A stretch of 64,000 bases of DNA from Saprospiraceae bacterium (GCA_016716185.1 JADJWV010000003.1:1-64000); one strand, 5' to 3'; positions 47,621 through 56,910 are shown, counted from the first letter of the stretch. Notes: generated by a model from the letters alone, not told the origin. Numbers and translations: made by a program.

Positions 47621-48172
47621 ATGCAAAAAATCAGTCAATGGATTTTAAAGCTATTCGGCTGGCGATACGAAGGAGCCGAAACACTGAGAAAACTGGATCA
47701 GTTTGTCGTTGCAATCGGACCACATACATCCAACTGGGATTTTCCACTCGGGCTGCTGGTCAGATGGGCTGGCGGGTTGCAAAAAATAAGGTATGTCGGA
47801 AAGGACAGCCTATTTAAACCCCCTTTTGGTTGGATATTCAGGGCATTAGGGGGCATTCCTGTGGTTCGTTCTCAAAGCAAAAACCAGGTTGAAATGTATA
47901 TCGAGCTTTTTAAAGCTCATCCGGTATTTGCAATCGTGATCGCTCCGGAAGGAACCCGCAAAAAGACCGATCAACTCAAAACCGGATATTATTTCATTGC
48001 AAAAGGTGCCCGGGTACCCATAGTTCCTGCCACCATTGATTACAAATCCAGGACAGTTTGCTTTCACCAGCCCTTCCTGGCCACCGAAAATGCAGAAAAA
48101 GATATGCTGGAGGTCGCCAGATACATTGCCTCCGTTCAGGGAAAATATCCTGAAAACAGTTACAAATTGTAA
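47621..48172 (+). CDS. Lysophospholipid acyltransferase-like protein
   Basis: The 183-residue PlsC-like protein has the Hx4D motif in the form GPHTSNWDFPLG (about residues 33-44) and an EGTR motif (APEGTRKKTDQLKTGYYFIA), the two acyl-binding and catalytic blocks of glycerophosphate acyltransferases. The start at 47621 (MQKISQWILKLFGWRYEGA) fits the promoter and gives a normal N-terminus; an earlier start adds five residues. It would work at the inner membrane in phospholipid or lipid-A related acylation. It is shorter than PlsC (about 240), like the 1-acyl-sn-glycerol-phosphate acyltransferase homologues of Bacteroidota. Confidence 0.8.
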   Translation: MQKISQWILKLFGWRYEGAETLRKLDQFVVAIGPHTSNWDFPLGLLVRWAGGLQKIRYVGKDSLFKPPFGWIFRALGGIPVVRSQSKNQVEMYIELFKAHPVFAIVIAPEGTRKKTDQLKTGYYFIAKGARVPIVPATIDYKSRTVCFHQPFLATENAEKDMLEVARYIASVQGKYPENSYKL

Positions 48173-48226
48173 ACTTCTGCGTTACCCATTTAACCTTTTG
48201 TTAAATCGTCAGTCATAAATAGCAAC

Positions 48227-48234
48227 TAACTTTG
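48227..48234 (+). promoter_or_regulatory. Possible -7 box of the CxxCH protein gene
   Basis: TAACTTTG fits TAnnTTTG and is eight bases before the ATG at 48242. The nearest upstream TTG is 26 bases away, longer than usual. Confidence 0.4.
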
Positions 48235-48241
48235 CCAAGCG

Positions 48242-49094
48242 ATGCAGCCTATGAAAAAAATGATCTACTTGATTTTCCTGCTTTCTTTTGTCGGTTTGGT
48301 CACCATGTCAAATCAAAAAGGCAGGGGGTTCTGAAGGTGCCAAAGGAAGTACTGGGGCACCAGGAGACGATGACACCGTTTGTAAGTCTTGCCACAATGG
48401 CCCGATTAATGTCGAAGTGAAAATTCACATTCTGGACGGACTTGATACCATTCAGGAATACGAACCCAGTAAAAGTTATTCCATCCATGTTCGGGTCAAT
48501 AAAACCGGTGGTAACGACCCTAAAGCTTATGGATTCCAAATGACTTTGTTGAATGCTGCTGAAAAAGTAAACGGACCTAATTTGAAGGAGATCAGTCCCA
48601 TCAGTTCTAATGTAAAGCTCATCACCCTAAGAACTGGTCGACTGTATGCTGAACATGTTGACCGGAGTGAAAAAAATTTATTTGAAATACAGTGGACGGC
48701 TCCTGTTAAAGGTTCAGGTCCCGTAACCATTTATGCCGGTGGTACCGGAGTGAATTCGAATGGTTCGGATAGCGGCGATGGAGGAAACAAAGTAGCCCTG
48801 CAGGTCAATGAAAAAACTGCCACCGGAACAGTACAATCAGGATTTAATGTTGCAAAAGTTTTCCCTAATCCATTTCACGATAAAGTACACATTGAGAGAA
48901 ACAGCCAGGAAGTTGTGGTTTATGAACTCTTCGATTTCTTAGGAAAAAGGATAGAGGCCGGTCAGTTTAATTCCAAGCTGGAGACTTTGGATTTATCAGA
49001 GCAGAAAGATGGAATTTATTTCCTGAAATTTCTGGATCTGCATTCACGCGTAATTAAAACGCAAAAACTCATTAAAAGGAATACAAGGACCTGA
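48242..49094 (+). CDS. Secreted choice-of-anchor-V protein with CxxCH and T9SS type A signal (one frameshift)
   Basis: From the ATG at 48242 the signal peptide reads MKKMIYLIFLLSFVGLVTM; a single extra G in AGGGGG near 48325 shifts the frame, and beyond it comes GAPGDDDTVCKSCHNGPINV with the CxxCH heme-like motif. A beta-rich domain (YSIHVRVNKTGGNDPKAYGF, FEIQWTAPVKGSGPVTIYAG) follows, the choice-of-anchor-V type. The C-terminus (VAKVFPNPFHDKVHIE, DGIYFLKFLD) is a type A T9SS sorting signal. It is secreted and attached to the outer surface. Whether the motif binds heme is not certain; GxxCxxCH in this family may simply be structural. Confidence 0.78.
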
Positions 49095-49195
49095 TCGTTT
49101 GAATTGAATTCGCAGTCGCTAAATTGTAGATAAAATTATTTTCTCTGCAACTCTTTTTGGTATGGATTTAATTTAGAGTATCTTCAGAACATTTT

Positions 49196-49498
49196 ATGAG
49201 CGATTCATTTCTGCCGGAATACAACGAACGTTTTTTAGAAGAGCTGGATCTTGAAAAACACTGGCTGGAATCCATTGAAGGAAGGGTAAATGAATTATTA
49301 GAGACCGATCCGGGACTATTATTCAGCCATTTATACCGGCTGGATGTGGAGGAGCATATTTTAGCGAATCTGATCAAATTTTGTTCGGCAGATTCCCTTC
49401 CAAAAGCCATCAGCGAAGAGATCTGGAAACGACAAAAGGCGCGGGCAATCAGTCGCAGAGATCATCCCCAAAATCTGATATTGGATTCGGACTTTTAA
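49196..49498 (+). CDS. Small conserved hypothetical protein
   Basis: The 100-residue soluble product is acidic to neutral and largely helical (SDSFLPEYNERFLEELDLEK, YRLDVEEHILANLIKF). No motif or cysteine pattern identifies a family. The ATG at 49196 opens the whole frame with no competing start. It probably has its own promoter in the 100 bases upstream and lies after the T9SS CxxCH gene in the same direction. No function proposed. Confidence 0.5.
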   Translation: MSDSFLPEYNERFLEELDLEKHWLESIEGRVNELLETDPGLLFSHLYRLDVEEHILANLIKFCSADSLPKAISEEIWKRQKARAISRRDHPQNLILDSDF

Positions 49499-49618
49499 GA
49501 GAGGCCTAAGACTAAAGGCTTAAGGCAAAAAAATATGGAAGATGGATGGTGGAGTATACAGGATGGCGAATATAGAATAGAGAATAGTTTATAAAATTTA
49601 ATAGTCAAAAAGTCAAAA

Positions 49619-49675
49619 TCCCGATAAAATTGCATAATATTTTAGTAAAGAAATAATTCCCTTTATTTTATCGGT
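49619..49675. repeat. 58-bp hairpin element, family 1 (copy B)
   Basis: TCCCGATAAAATTGCATAAT opens the element and TTATTTTATCGGT closes it. Read in reverse complement it matches 21736-21793 nearly base for base, including the central TATTTTAGTAAAGAAA. Confidence 0.8.
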
Positions 49676-49707
49676 AAAAAAAAGTCCAACATCCCCCCTT
49701 TTCAAAA

Positions 49708-49723
49708 TCTAACGTTCGTTAGT
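49708..49723. repeat. CTAAC...GTTAG palindrome, site 7
   Basis: TCTAACGTTCGTTAGT, arms of five to six bases, 33 bases past the hairpin element at 49619. A worn eighth site is at 49973-49992 (ACTAACAAATG..CGTTA). Confidence 0.55.
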
Positions 49724-50006
49724 AACCTTGAACTTCCAGCTTTATGCTTCAGGCTTTAAGCTCTATTTCTTCCGCCTTAAGCCTTAAGCCTTAAGCCTTT
49801 TTATTGATTGAGCAAAGAGAATGAAAATGATGTTAAAATGACTCAAGAAACTGACTTTTAATCCAGATAGGAAGATCAATTAATGAAATCTCAAAGTTAC
49901 TTGAAATCGGGACTGAATTCTGGCTGCTAAATACGGGATGCAGTGTGTATGGAGCAATTTAAGTGGGTGATAACTAACAAATGTTCGTTAACCAAAATCC
50001 AATATC

Positions 50007-50212
50007 TGAGAACTGCAAACTGAGAACTGCAAACTGAGAACTGCAAACTGAGAACTGCAAACTGAGAACTGCAAACTGAGAACTGCAAACTGAGAACTGC
50101 AAACTGAGAAACTGCAAACTGAGAACTGCAAACTGAGAACTGCAAACTGAGAACTGCAAACTGAGAACTGCAAACTGAGAAACTGCAAACTGAGAACTGC
50201 AAACTGAGAACT
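50007..50212. repeat. 14-mer array CTGAGAACTGCAAA
   Basis: About fourteen to fifteen head-to-tail units of 14 bases, some with one extra A, fill this region and end one base before the stop codon of the minus-strand hydrolase. The open frames across the array (SVCSSQFAVLSLQF cycles) are artefacts of the repeat. Confidence 0.88.
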
Positions 50213-50213
50213 C

Positions 50214-51244
50214 CTAATCTCTATTCCCCTGATACCAATTTCTCAAAACCGCTTCTGCCTTTTTTCCCTGGGGAGTGTAATCTTTTTCCGGAAAACCTTC
50301 ATGTCCTTTTCCTTCCGGAAACCATTTCCATAAAAATCCACCTGCCCACCAGGGTTTTTCCCATAAACTGGAGAACAAAGCCTGATAAGCGTTTGCTTGC
50401 ACCATTTCATTGACAGGGATGGATTGCATAATTTTTTCGACTTCCCAGGTTTTACCGGCACTTCCATCGACACTCAGGTATCCAAATTCCGTAAATAAAA
50501 TTGGTTTCTGAATCTTTTCGGAAAAATCTTCAAGCAATTTCAGATAAGGGTCCCATGCCTGTTTTAGATCCGCTAAACCGGGATTCCTGCCTTCCGATAA
50601 AGGAAAATAAGCACTGATTCCAACATAATCCAATGCATCCCAAAAAGGTATATTCTGAAATTGATCCCAATTGGCACTGTAGACCAACTTACCCTGGTAA
50701 ATTTTCCGGATCTCAATTATCAGATTTCTGAAAAATGTTTCTCTTTTGATTGCCGCTTTATCGTATTCCGTAGCGATGCACAGAAGTGGTACATTTTCAT
50801 CTTTGGCCATTCGCACGTACATCATCAGGTATTCGGTATAACTCTTCTCCCAGACCTGCCATTCATTTTCAGTTTGAAAATCAATGGCACCAACCCAGGA
50901 TCCATGAATATAGACTTGCGGTTTGAGCATGATATGGATCCCCGACTTTTTGGCCAGACGTATGCATTGCCTGATACCTTCGGGCTTTTCTCCCCACCAT
51001 TGCCAGTGAAGGTTTGCAAAGCGGACTTCAGGATGATGCTGGGACGAGAACCCGTACGGAATAAAACTGACCCAATTCGCACCAACGCTTTTTACATCGA
51101 TCATCGGATCTGTTGTAAACGGATCGGGAGGGCAACAAAATTTAATCCGCAAATTCTTTCATTTGAGGGATTATAATGGAATTTCCAATGCCAAATCAGG
51201 AACAGAAACACCAGAAAACTAACTGAGAGATAAATTAATTTCAA
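50214..51244 (-). CDS. Glycoside hydrolase of the GH113 type, probably membrane-anchored (one frameshift)
   Basis: The core begins MIDVKSVGANWVSFIPYGF, with ANLHWQWWGEKPEGIRQCIR, IHIMLKPQVYIHGSWVGAID, the acid/base candidate LLCIATEYDK, SANWDQFQNIPFWDALDYVG and the nucleophile block ILFTEFGYLSVDG. This is the TIM-barrel mannanase-like GH113 family. Upstream, another frame gives a TM helix and linker (YLSVSFLVFLFLIWHWKFHY, SNERICGLNFVAL) that runs into the core after a one-base frameshift near 51140. I therefore place the start near a TTG at 51244, although no ATG exists. The enzyme would cut beta-mannan-type or related glycans at the cell envelope. The stop lies directly beside the 14-mer array. 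Confidence 0.7.
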
Positions 51245-51338
51245 ATAAAATGTACTTTCACGTTAAGGTAATAAAGATATTCATCAACTTTAAATTGTTG
51301 TATTGAGCATTCCAAATTAAATCCTTTATTCACATTTA

Positions 51339-51947
51339 ATGCAAATTCCTAAAGAATACTATTTGAATAGCGATGTTGTTTTTCTAGCACAGGATATATT
51401 GGGAAAAGTGCTGGTATTTAATCGTCAAGGCATTCGCCATTCCGGTATAATAATAGAGGCAGAAGCTTATCGCGCTCCTGAAGATAGAGCTTCACATGCC
51501 TTTGGCAACAGACTTACCGAACGCACGAAAACCATGTTTTATGAGGGCGGACACGCATATATCTATGTTTGTTACGGGATCCATGAGATGTTTAATATTG
51601 TTACGGGACCAGAAGGGCTCCCACATGCCATTTTGATTCGGGCATTGGAACCACTTGAAGGAATTCAGGAAATGCTGAGAAACAGGAATATGCCGGAAAT
51701 TCTATCCAGGATCACCAAAGGTCCCGGATCGCTGACACAGGCTTTGGGAATCGACCGGAATTACAATGCCTGTAAGTTATATCATCCGGATAGTCCATTG
51801 CAAATACACGATCAAGGAATCTCCTATACGCCTCAACAAATTGGAAACTCTAAACGCATTGGGGTTGAATCTGCAGGAGATGCAGCTGAATGGTTATATC
51901 GATTCTATGTAAAAGGAAACCGTTTTGTAAGTGGTAAAAAATTATAG
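51339..51947 (+). CDS. mpg: 3-methyladenine DNA glycosylase (AAG/MPG family)
   Basis: The 202-residue enzyme removes alkylated purines from DNA in base-excision repair. Signatures are LAQDILGKVLV, the catalytic Glu and intercalating-loop region EAEAYRAPEDRASHA, GGHAYIYVCYGIHEMFN and GPGSLTQALGI. ERTKTMFYEG follows the family order. The start at 51339 matches MPG N-termini (KEYYLNSDVVFLAQDILGK). It is a stand-alone gene. Confidence 0.93.
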   Translation: MQIPKEYYLNSDVVFLAQDILGKVLVFNRQGIRHSGIIIEAEAYRAPEDRASHAFGNRLTERTKTMFYEGGHAYIYVCYGIHEMFNIVTGPEGLPHAILIRALEPLEGIQEMLRNRNMPEILSRITKGPGSLTQALGIDRNYNACKLYHPDSPLQIHDQGISYTPQQIGNSKRIGVESAGDAAEWLYRFYVKGNRFVSGKKL

Positions 51948-52081
51948 TTTGTTCCAATATACCGCAAACCGATTGTAATAATTTTAATAACAAATGTGAC
52001 GGTGGAATACCCATTTATATTTATAAAAAGTATTTGCCAAACCAGGAACCTTAACTTAGAGTTCCACTGGGAAGCAGGACC

Positions 52082-53413
52082 CTATTGCGATGGATCCCGG
52101 ACATGAAGTATTCTTATAATTAATAAGCTTGCCGCAAAAGGGACTAACCAAATCATTTTACATCCTAGCCTATCTATTGCATTTGCAAATGTTCCGCAAT
52201 CCCAGGCATTCAGCACTATACCCCCTAAAAAAATCAGTACAATGATTTTCACATGACTGCCCAGGATTCCTGTAAATAAAGGCCAAATAATCAAAATGGC
52301 CATCAATCCTAAAATAACAATGATCTGAAATAGAGTATTAAAAAAGTCTATGAAGGCAAATTGGGATTGGTTTTGCTTTGAAGAAGAGTAGGCTTTCAAT
52401 TCGTGTGGAAAATATTGGGAAATTCTTTGGTACAAAAGCGTTCCCTTAAGAAAACTTATGTTGCCATCATTGATTGAAAATAGTTTCAATTGTTGAATTG
52501 TAGCTTTGAACGACTCGATAAGATGCATAGCAATAAACTTTGGTTGAGTTAGCGTAGCGTAAATTATTTCATTGAATTCTTTTTCTGTTTCTCTCCATCC
52601 TCCAATTTTATAAAAAGGACTTTCTTCATCCCATATAAATTTATAAGCTCTGTCTGGTAAAGAATCTTTGTAAGCACATAATTTATATTGTTTAGCAGCG
52701 CAGAAGTCTTTCAGGTAATTTTTTAAAATTCCATGCTCAACTAATGCTCCCATAAAGAAAACATGTTTTGATTTAGAGAGAGCCGAGCCCATTGTAATTA
52801 CGGAAGTGATTGTTAAAAGAAGAAGCCATACAATTTTTGAATTTCTGTCGGGGCAATTTTTTATTGGTAGAAGAAAATTTCTCAAACTGAATATCAAAAG
52901 AAGTAATATCCCGAACAATAAAATATGAGACATATGGGTTGCAACTGAAATAAAAAATATAGCATACAACAAAACCACAACCCAACGACTGGTTGTACTG
53001 AACAAAACAAGTATTAAAGAAACTAAGGCAATTGGAGTAAATACATCAGGCATAATTTGGCTTACGGTCCATGAAATACCTGTAAATACGGATAGAAATG
53101 CAATAATCAGGAGTCCATATTTGAGATAGGAATTGCTCCCTGTGATGAGCCTCACAAGAATATAGATAAGATACGATAGGATTATTCCCTGAAAAAAAAC
53201 TACAAGCCATAATGATAATCCGTTCATACTGAAAATTCGTATTAAAAGTCCATAGGCAATAGGCCTGTCAAACGGTGTTTCCAGTTCAAACCCAGAAGCA
53301 ATGTATGTTGAAGTGTCTGAATAAACGATTGGGAATCCGTTATAAAAAGCATCAGTCATCAGACAAAGTGCCCCAAGAAAAACAAAGAGAATAAACTTAA
53401 AGTTTTCTTTCAT
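52082..53413 (-). CDS. Polytopic membrane protein of unknown function
   Basis: The 443-residue protein has about ten hydrophobic segments, starting FILFVFLGALCLMTDAFYNG and SLWLVVFFQGIILSYLIYIL, with clusters near residues 120-190, 355-400 and 410-435. A soluble loop of about 140 residues (AAKQYKLCAYKDSLPDRAYK, ETEKEFNEIIYATLTQ, FIAMHLIESFKATIQQ) lies in the middle. The plan of two TM blocks with an outer loop resembles GT-C glycosyltransferase-like proteins, but no catalytic Asp motif is clear. Its composition is AT-rich like the genes around 52-57 kb. Function not assigned. Confidence 0.5.
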   Translation of the reverse strand: MKENFKFILFVFLGALCLMTDAFYNGFPIVYSDTSTYIASGFELETPFDRPIAYGLLIRIFSMNGLSLWLVVFFQGIILSYLIYILVRLITGSNSYLKYGLLIIAFLSVFTGISWTVSQIMPDVFTPIALVSLILVLFSTTSRWVVVLLYAIFFISVATHMSHILLFGILLLLIFSLRNFLLPIKNCPDRNSKIVWLLLLTITSVITMGSALSKSKHVFFMGALVEHGILKNYLKDFCAAKQYKLCAYKDSLPDRAYKFIWDEESPFYKIGGWRETEKEFNEIIYATLTQPKFIAMHLIESFKATIQQLKLFSINDGNISFLKGTLLYQRISQYFPHELKAYSSSKQNQSQFAFIDFFNTLFQIIVILGLMAILIIWPLFTGILGSHVKIIVLIFLGGIVLNAWDCGTFANAIDRLGCKMIWLVPFAASLLIIRILHVRDPSQ

Positions 53414-53674
53414 ATTTAAATGTCGCTTACGACAGTTCGTTCAAAACTACCGTTGTAAATCCGAAGTTAAATGAATAGGATTTATGAATGCAATATTAAT
53501 GATTTGCAGCGCGAAAATTACTAAAAAAACAGAGTTGGATTCTTCCGTACATAAATTATAACTCCTTTATTCTTCCTAAAATTCGTTGTCATAGCCAAAA
53601 TATAAGAGGGCTCTCCGATGGGTACCCAATCATTAAAACATCAGATGAGATGGTTCCAATTTCTCATTCGGCTT

Positions 53675-54316
53675 TCATGAGACCTTTAAAGTGGGATAAG
53701 TTTGTTTATTTGCTTCTGCGCTTTTATTTCTTATAATGATCCAGGCAACTATGAGGTTTGGAATCCAACATAACCAGGCTACGATTCGGTAAGCACTATT
53801 GAAATCGCCCAAAGTAAAAGTTAATAAGGGAAGCCAAACTCTTAAAGTCACTGCTGCAAAACAAGCTGCGTAACTAAAGATCATAAGTTTTTCGTGGCGA
53901 TCCATATTTCCCCTTCTAATGGCCGTGTATCCCGAACCAGTCGTTATTAACCAAATTATGCCAAGAAAAAAGAATCCAAGAATACTTACGATTCCTCCAG
54001 TAGCGAACAAAGCAATATAGAGACTACTGACACCACTAACGAGGACAGAAATTACATAGATCTTGCCAATTGCTTTATGCAGCTCATTCTTTTTGATCCT
54101 CAACTTCGAACTAAATTGCAGCCATCCTACTAATAAAGCCAGTCCACCGAAAATTATATGGCCGTAAAAAGCCATGTTCCATAAATGGTCATTTAACAGA
54201 TCTTCTGATTTTGAAGACAATAATCCAAATCGCCTGTCCATCAGAAAATAGATCATTGGATACAGCCCAATAAGCGTGGATAAAGTACCCACGAGAATCC
54301 AAGAAATTTTCTTCAT
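53675..54316 (-). CDS. DUF2306 membrane protein
   Basis: The 213-residue protein has about six TM segments (WILVGTLSTLIGLYPMIYFL, GHIIFGGLALLVGWLQFSS, GKIYVISVLVSGVSSLYIAL, LGFFFLGIIWLITTGSGY and two more) with a His pattern (GHIIFG...LHKAIGKIYV...DRHEKLMIFSYA) that is the DUF2306 signature. The conserved His suggest heme or metal binding in the membrane; the role of the family is unknown. It is the only gene in its region and lies between two long non-coding gaps. Confidence 0.8.
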   Translation of the reverse strand: MKKISWILVGTLSTLIGLYPMIYFLMDRRFGLLSSKSEDLLNDHLWNMAFYGHIIFGGLALLVGWLQFSSKLRIKKNELHKAIGKIYVISVLVSGVSSLYIALFATGGIVSILGFFFLGIIWLITTGSGYTAIRRGNMDRHEKLMIFSYAACFAAVTLRVWLPLLTFTLGDFNSAYRIVAWLCWIPNLIVAWIIIRNKSAEANKQTYPTLKVS

Positions 54317-54782
54317 TTGATATGATTATTTGATTTTAAAGAGATCATTTAACATTGATATTAAAAGTGGCTTAAAATTTCGTTCAAAATTCAAAACGAA
54401 TAGAATAAGCTTTTCAGAACTAAAGACGGTCAACATCGAACAGCGGATTATAAGATTATCAAGTGTTAGAGTTTTTACTTCAAGAAATATTTTTTATGCT
54501 CATATAATTCAATAGGAGATAATCTGTATTCATAATTAAAACGCATGATTTTAAATACTTCATTAATAGTAATTCAGCCGGCATAACGTTGAACCAGTTA
54601 AGCATTTCATGTAATTTTTTATATAAAAGGGTCCTTTTCTTAAAATCTATAAAATGCAACACAATCATTTACCAACCCATTATAGACCCTGTCAGTTCAA
54701 TTGTATTACATACATAAAGAGACCTTTAATGTCATTATGTTTACTCTTTCAATACAAATGTAAACTTGCAGACATTATTATT
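54317..54782. other. Non-coding AT-rich gap, nothing recognised
   Basis: Only two short open frames (about 60 codons each, one per strand) exist. Neither has a homologue I recognise or a good start context. No repeat-family member was seen. Confidence 0.45.
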
Positions 54783-55994
54783 TCAATGGCTCACAAATAT
54801 TTTATGGAGCTTGTTGTCAGTTTCTATTAAATAAAGTCCGTTCTGAAACTCTTCGGTCGAAATACGATTGACGTTTTCTCTTTTTAAAATTAACCTTCCA
54901 AAAATATTAAATACCCTTACGACTTTAACTTTAGCTGAGAAATCCAAAACTTCATCAGCAGGGTTTGGGTAAGCCAAAATGGATGGGTAGGAGTTCCTTT
55001 CATCATTAGCAGTTGCAACATTAGTTGAAATTGGTCCGATGTATTTTTTTGCAACTACCAAGTGGTCGAAGTAAACATTACCCATATGATTTGGCGGATT
55101 CTGGTCATTAAAATTACGAAGCCATAAATAATTAAGATTGAGAGCTTTATCATTTCTAAATTGAAATCCTTCAAAAGGTAATCCGGCTCCTTCTGTAAAA
55201 TAATTATAATTCCAGGTTCCTGTTGGAAATTGATAACCCAGGTCAGATACCAAAATTCCGTTCACCCATAGTTTAATGGCGCCATTAGATGAAGAAACGG
55301 GGTCATTGAGCTTAATCATAACCTCAATACAATTCCAGGCAGCCAGTTCAATGTTGTCAAAAGAGGTGTTATTGTAAAATTGATTTCCATAATATGGCCC
55401 AAGTGAACTCTGATGCATCCCCATCCAATATGTGTATAAACCAAATAGGGAATTTGCAGTTGGCCTTCCGTTGGCAATATCCTTTATTTCTGTTCCAACA
55501 TGGAATTCTTTATTCCCTGATGGTAAATTTCCACCAATATTCCCAGGTATATTAGCAGGTGGATTTTTTCCACCAATCCATAAGCCTGAATGGTGATAAA
55601 TTGTGTTGGTATCGTATTTAATATAATATCTAACGAAAATAGAATCTACAATGTCAGGAGCAATCAACTTGTAGAGCAAAGTATTCTGATTAGTGTTTGT
55701 GCCATCTTGTATGGTTACAAGTCGCAATGATTTATTTCCAGGACTGCCCTTAGGCACGGAAGGGTCCGAAAGGATATTTGAAGCATTCGGAGAAATTTTA
55801 TTCCAGTTTCCGCTTGAGATTAAATTATTAACGGAACCTTCAAACATTTCTACAAAAATAACATTCGAATCTTTTTGTATATTATTATCAAAAGGATAGC
55901 TGCTTGCGATTTGAGCATTTAGTTTTCCTGCCGTTGTCGGAATTAATCCTACAGCCAGAAATACAACAGCATTAAATTTGGATTTATGCCTCAT
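54783..55994 (-). CDS. Secreted jelly-roll (polysaccharide-lyase-like) protein with T9SS type A signal
   Basis: The start at 55994 gives a signal peptide (MRHKSKFNAVVFLAVGLIPT, then GKLNAQ). A beta-rich domain of about 270 residues has WNKISPNASNILSDPSV, FVRYYIKYDTNTIYHHSGLW, WIGGKNPPANIPGNIGGN, WNCIEVMIKLNDP and WLRNFNDQNPPNHMGNVYFD, the pattern of LamG/polysaccharide-lyase-14/20-like jelly rolls. The C-terminal 75 residues (ILAYPNPADEVLDFS, VRVFNIFGRLILK, FQNGLYLIETD) are a T9SS type A sorting signal. It is exported, perhaps to bind or cut polysaccharide; catalytic residues cannot be assigned. Confidence 0.75.
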   Translation of the reverse strand: MRHKSKFNAVVFLAVGLIPTTAGKLNAQIASSYPFDNNIQKDSNVIFVEMFEGSVNNLISSGNWNKISPNASNILSDPSVPKGSPGNKSLRLVTIQDGTNTNQNTLLYKLIAPDIVDSIFVRYYIKYDTNTIYHHSGLWIGGKNPPANIPGNIGGNLPSGNKEFHVGTEIKDIANGRPTANSLFGLYTYWMGMHQSSLGPYYGNQFYNNTSFDNIELAAWNCIEVMIKLNDPVSSSNGAIKLWVNGILVSDLGYQFPTGTWNYNYFTEGAGLPFEGFQFRNDKALNLNYLWLRNFNDQNPPNHMGNVYFDHLVVAKKYIGPISTNVATANDERNSYPSILAYPNPADEVLDFSAKVKVVRVFNIFGRLILKRENVNRISTEEFQNGLYLIETDNKLHKIFVSH

Positions 55995-56358
55995 GTTTAA
56001 GATGTTTTGAACTTTAATATGCATGACTCACTTTCAATTCAAATGAAAGTTATTGATTTTTAATAAAAATACAATATTCCGGTAGAAATTTCAATTAATT
56101 TTTTAAATAGAAATAGTAACAGAGACTGAAAATCCATTGTGGAACTTTTATCAAATATGGCCTCGGTTCGAAGCTTATAGAACCCAGGTATTAGAGTTGG
56201 GAACCATCTACGTCCAACTGTTGGTTTTGAGAGTCCGCATAAATTGAAAAGTCAGTTCAATCTTCCTTTCATTTAAACCCATATTTTCGCAAATACAATA
56301 GCCCGTTTGAAGTTGGTTAACCAAAGATCGATCCAAAGTTATTAAGACTTCCTGGTCA

Positions 56359-56910
56359 TTATTCCTTGTTGAGTGATAAACTTCTGTAATCTTTCCAAAG
56401 ATAGACCACCCACAAGACACCTAAAAATTGAATACCTGTATATGCTAAAGTGTTGGACAAATTATCGTGACTGTAAGTTCCATTGACCACATTCCAATAC
56501 ATGAAAAAAAATGGAAAGAATATGAGTAGGGAACCTCTTCTTAACCAGGCAGGATAAATCCTGCAAAAACTAATCAATACGATCGCAGGCAATAAAGGCA
56601 ATAATACAGTTGCCATCTTTTCATTGTTTATGGCTGATACAGAACTCGATGCAAATGAAACTCCATAGGCAATGCCCAATAAAATATAACCGACACCAAA
56701 GGGGGAAGCCAGATTTTGACCCCGAGAACCAACTTGCCTGCTCGCCAACACACTTGCCATGATGGCCATGCTATCTCCAATTTGCCAGGAAGTCATTTGT
56801 TCAAAACTTTCCCAGGGAAAAAACGAGCCCAGTATACCCAAACAAAAATTGGCTATGTAACCAACCGATATAAAAATCAGAAGTAAACGAGTTTCTTTTT
56901 CAGGATTCAT
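56359..56910 (-). CDS. Small integral membrane protein
   Basis: The 183-residue product has about five TM segments (LLLIFISVGYIANFCLGILG, GVGYILLGIAYGVSFASSS, MATVLLPLLPAIVLISF, SLLIFFPFFFMYW, GIQFLGVLWVVYLW). No family is recognised. It is followed downstream by a small minus-strand frame (56208-56420) in another reading frame, which is probably not a gene. Neither neighbour is close enough to form an operon. Function unknown. Confidence 0.55.
   Translation of the reverse strand: MNPEKETRLLLIFISVGYIANFCLGILGSFFPWESFEQMTSWQIGDSMAIMASVLASRQVGSRGQNLASPFGVGYILLGIAYGVSFASSSVSAINNEKMATVLLPLLPAIVLISFCRIYPAWLRRGSLLIFFPFFFMYWNVVNGTYSHDNLSNTLAYTGIQFLGVLWVVYLWKDYRSLSLNKE

Larger units (their letters stand above)
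49499..50006. other. Gene-poor gap with palindromes and a hairpin element
   Basis: This gap holds the family 1 element at 49619, palindromes at 49708 and 49973, and AAGCCTTAAGCC words around 49780. No frame was recognised. Confidence 0.5.

Noticed and set aside
49927..50202. Three overlapping minus-strand frames with QFAVLSLQF cycles
   Set aside because: They are translations of the 14-mer array and only stay open because the unit lacks stops.
56208..56420. Small minus-strand frame of 70 codons
   Set aside because: It overlaps the 3' end of the membrane protein in another frame, has no recognisable domain and no clear start signal.
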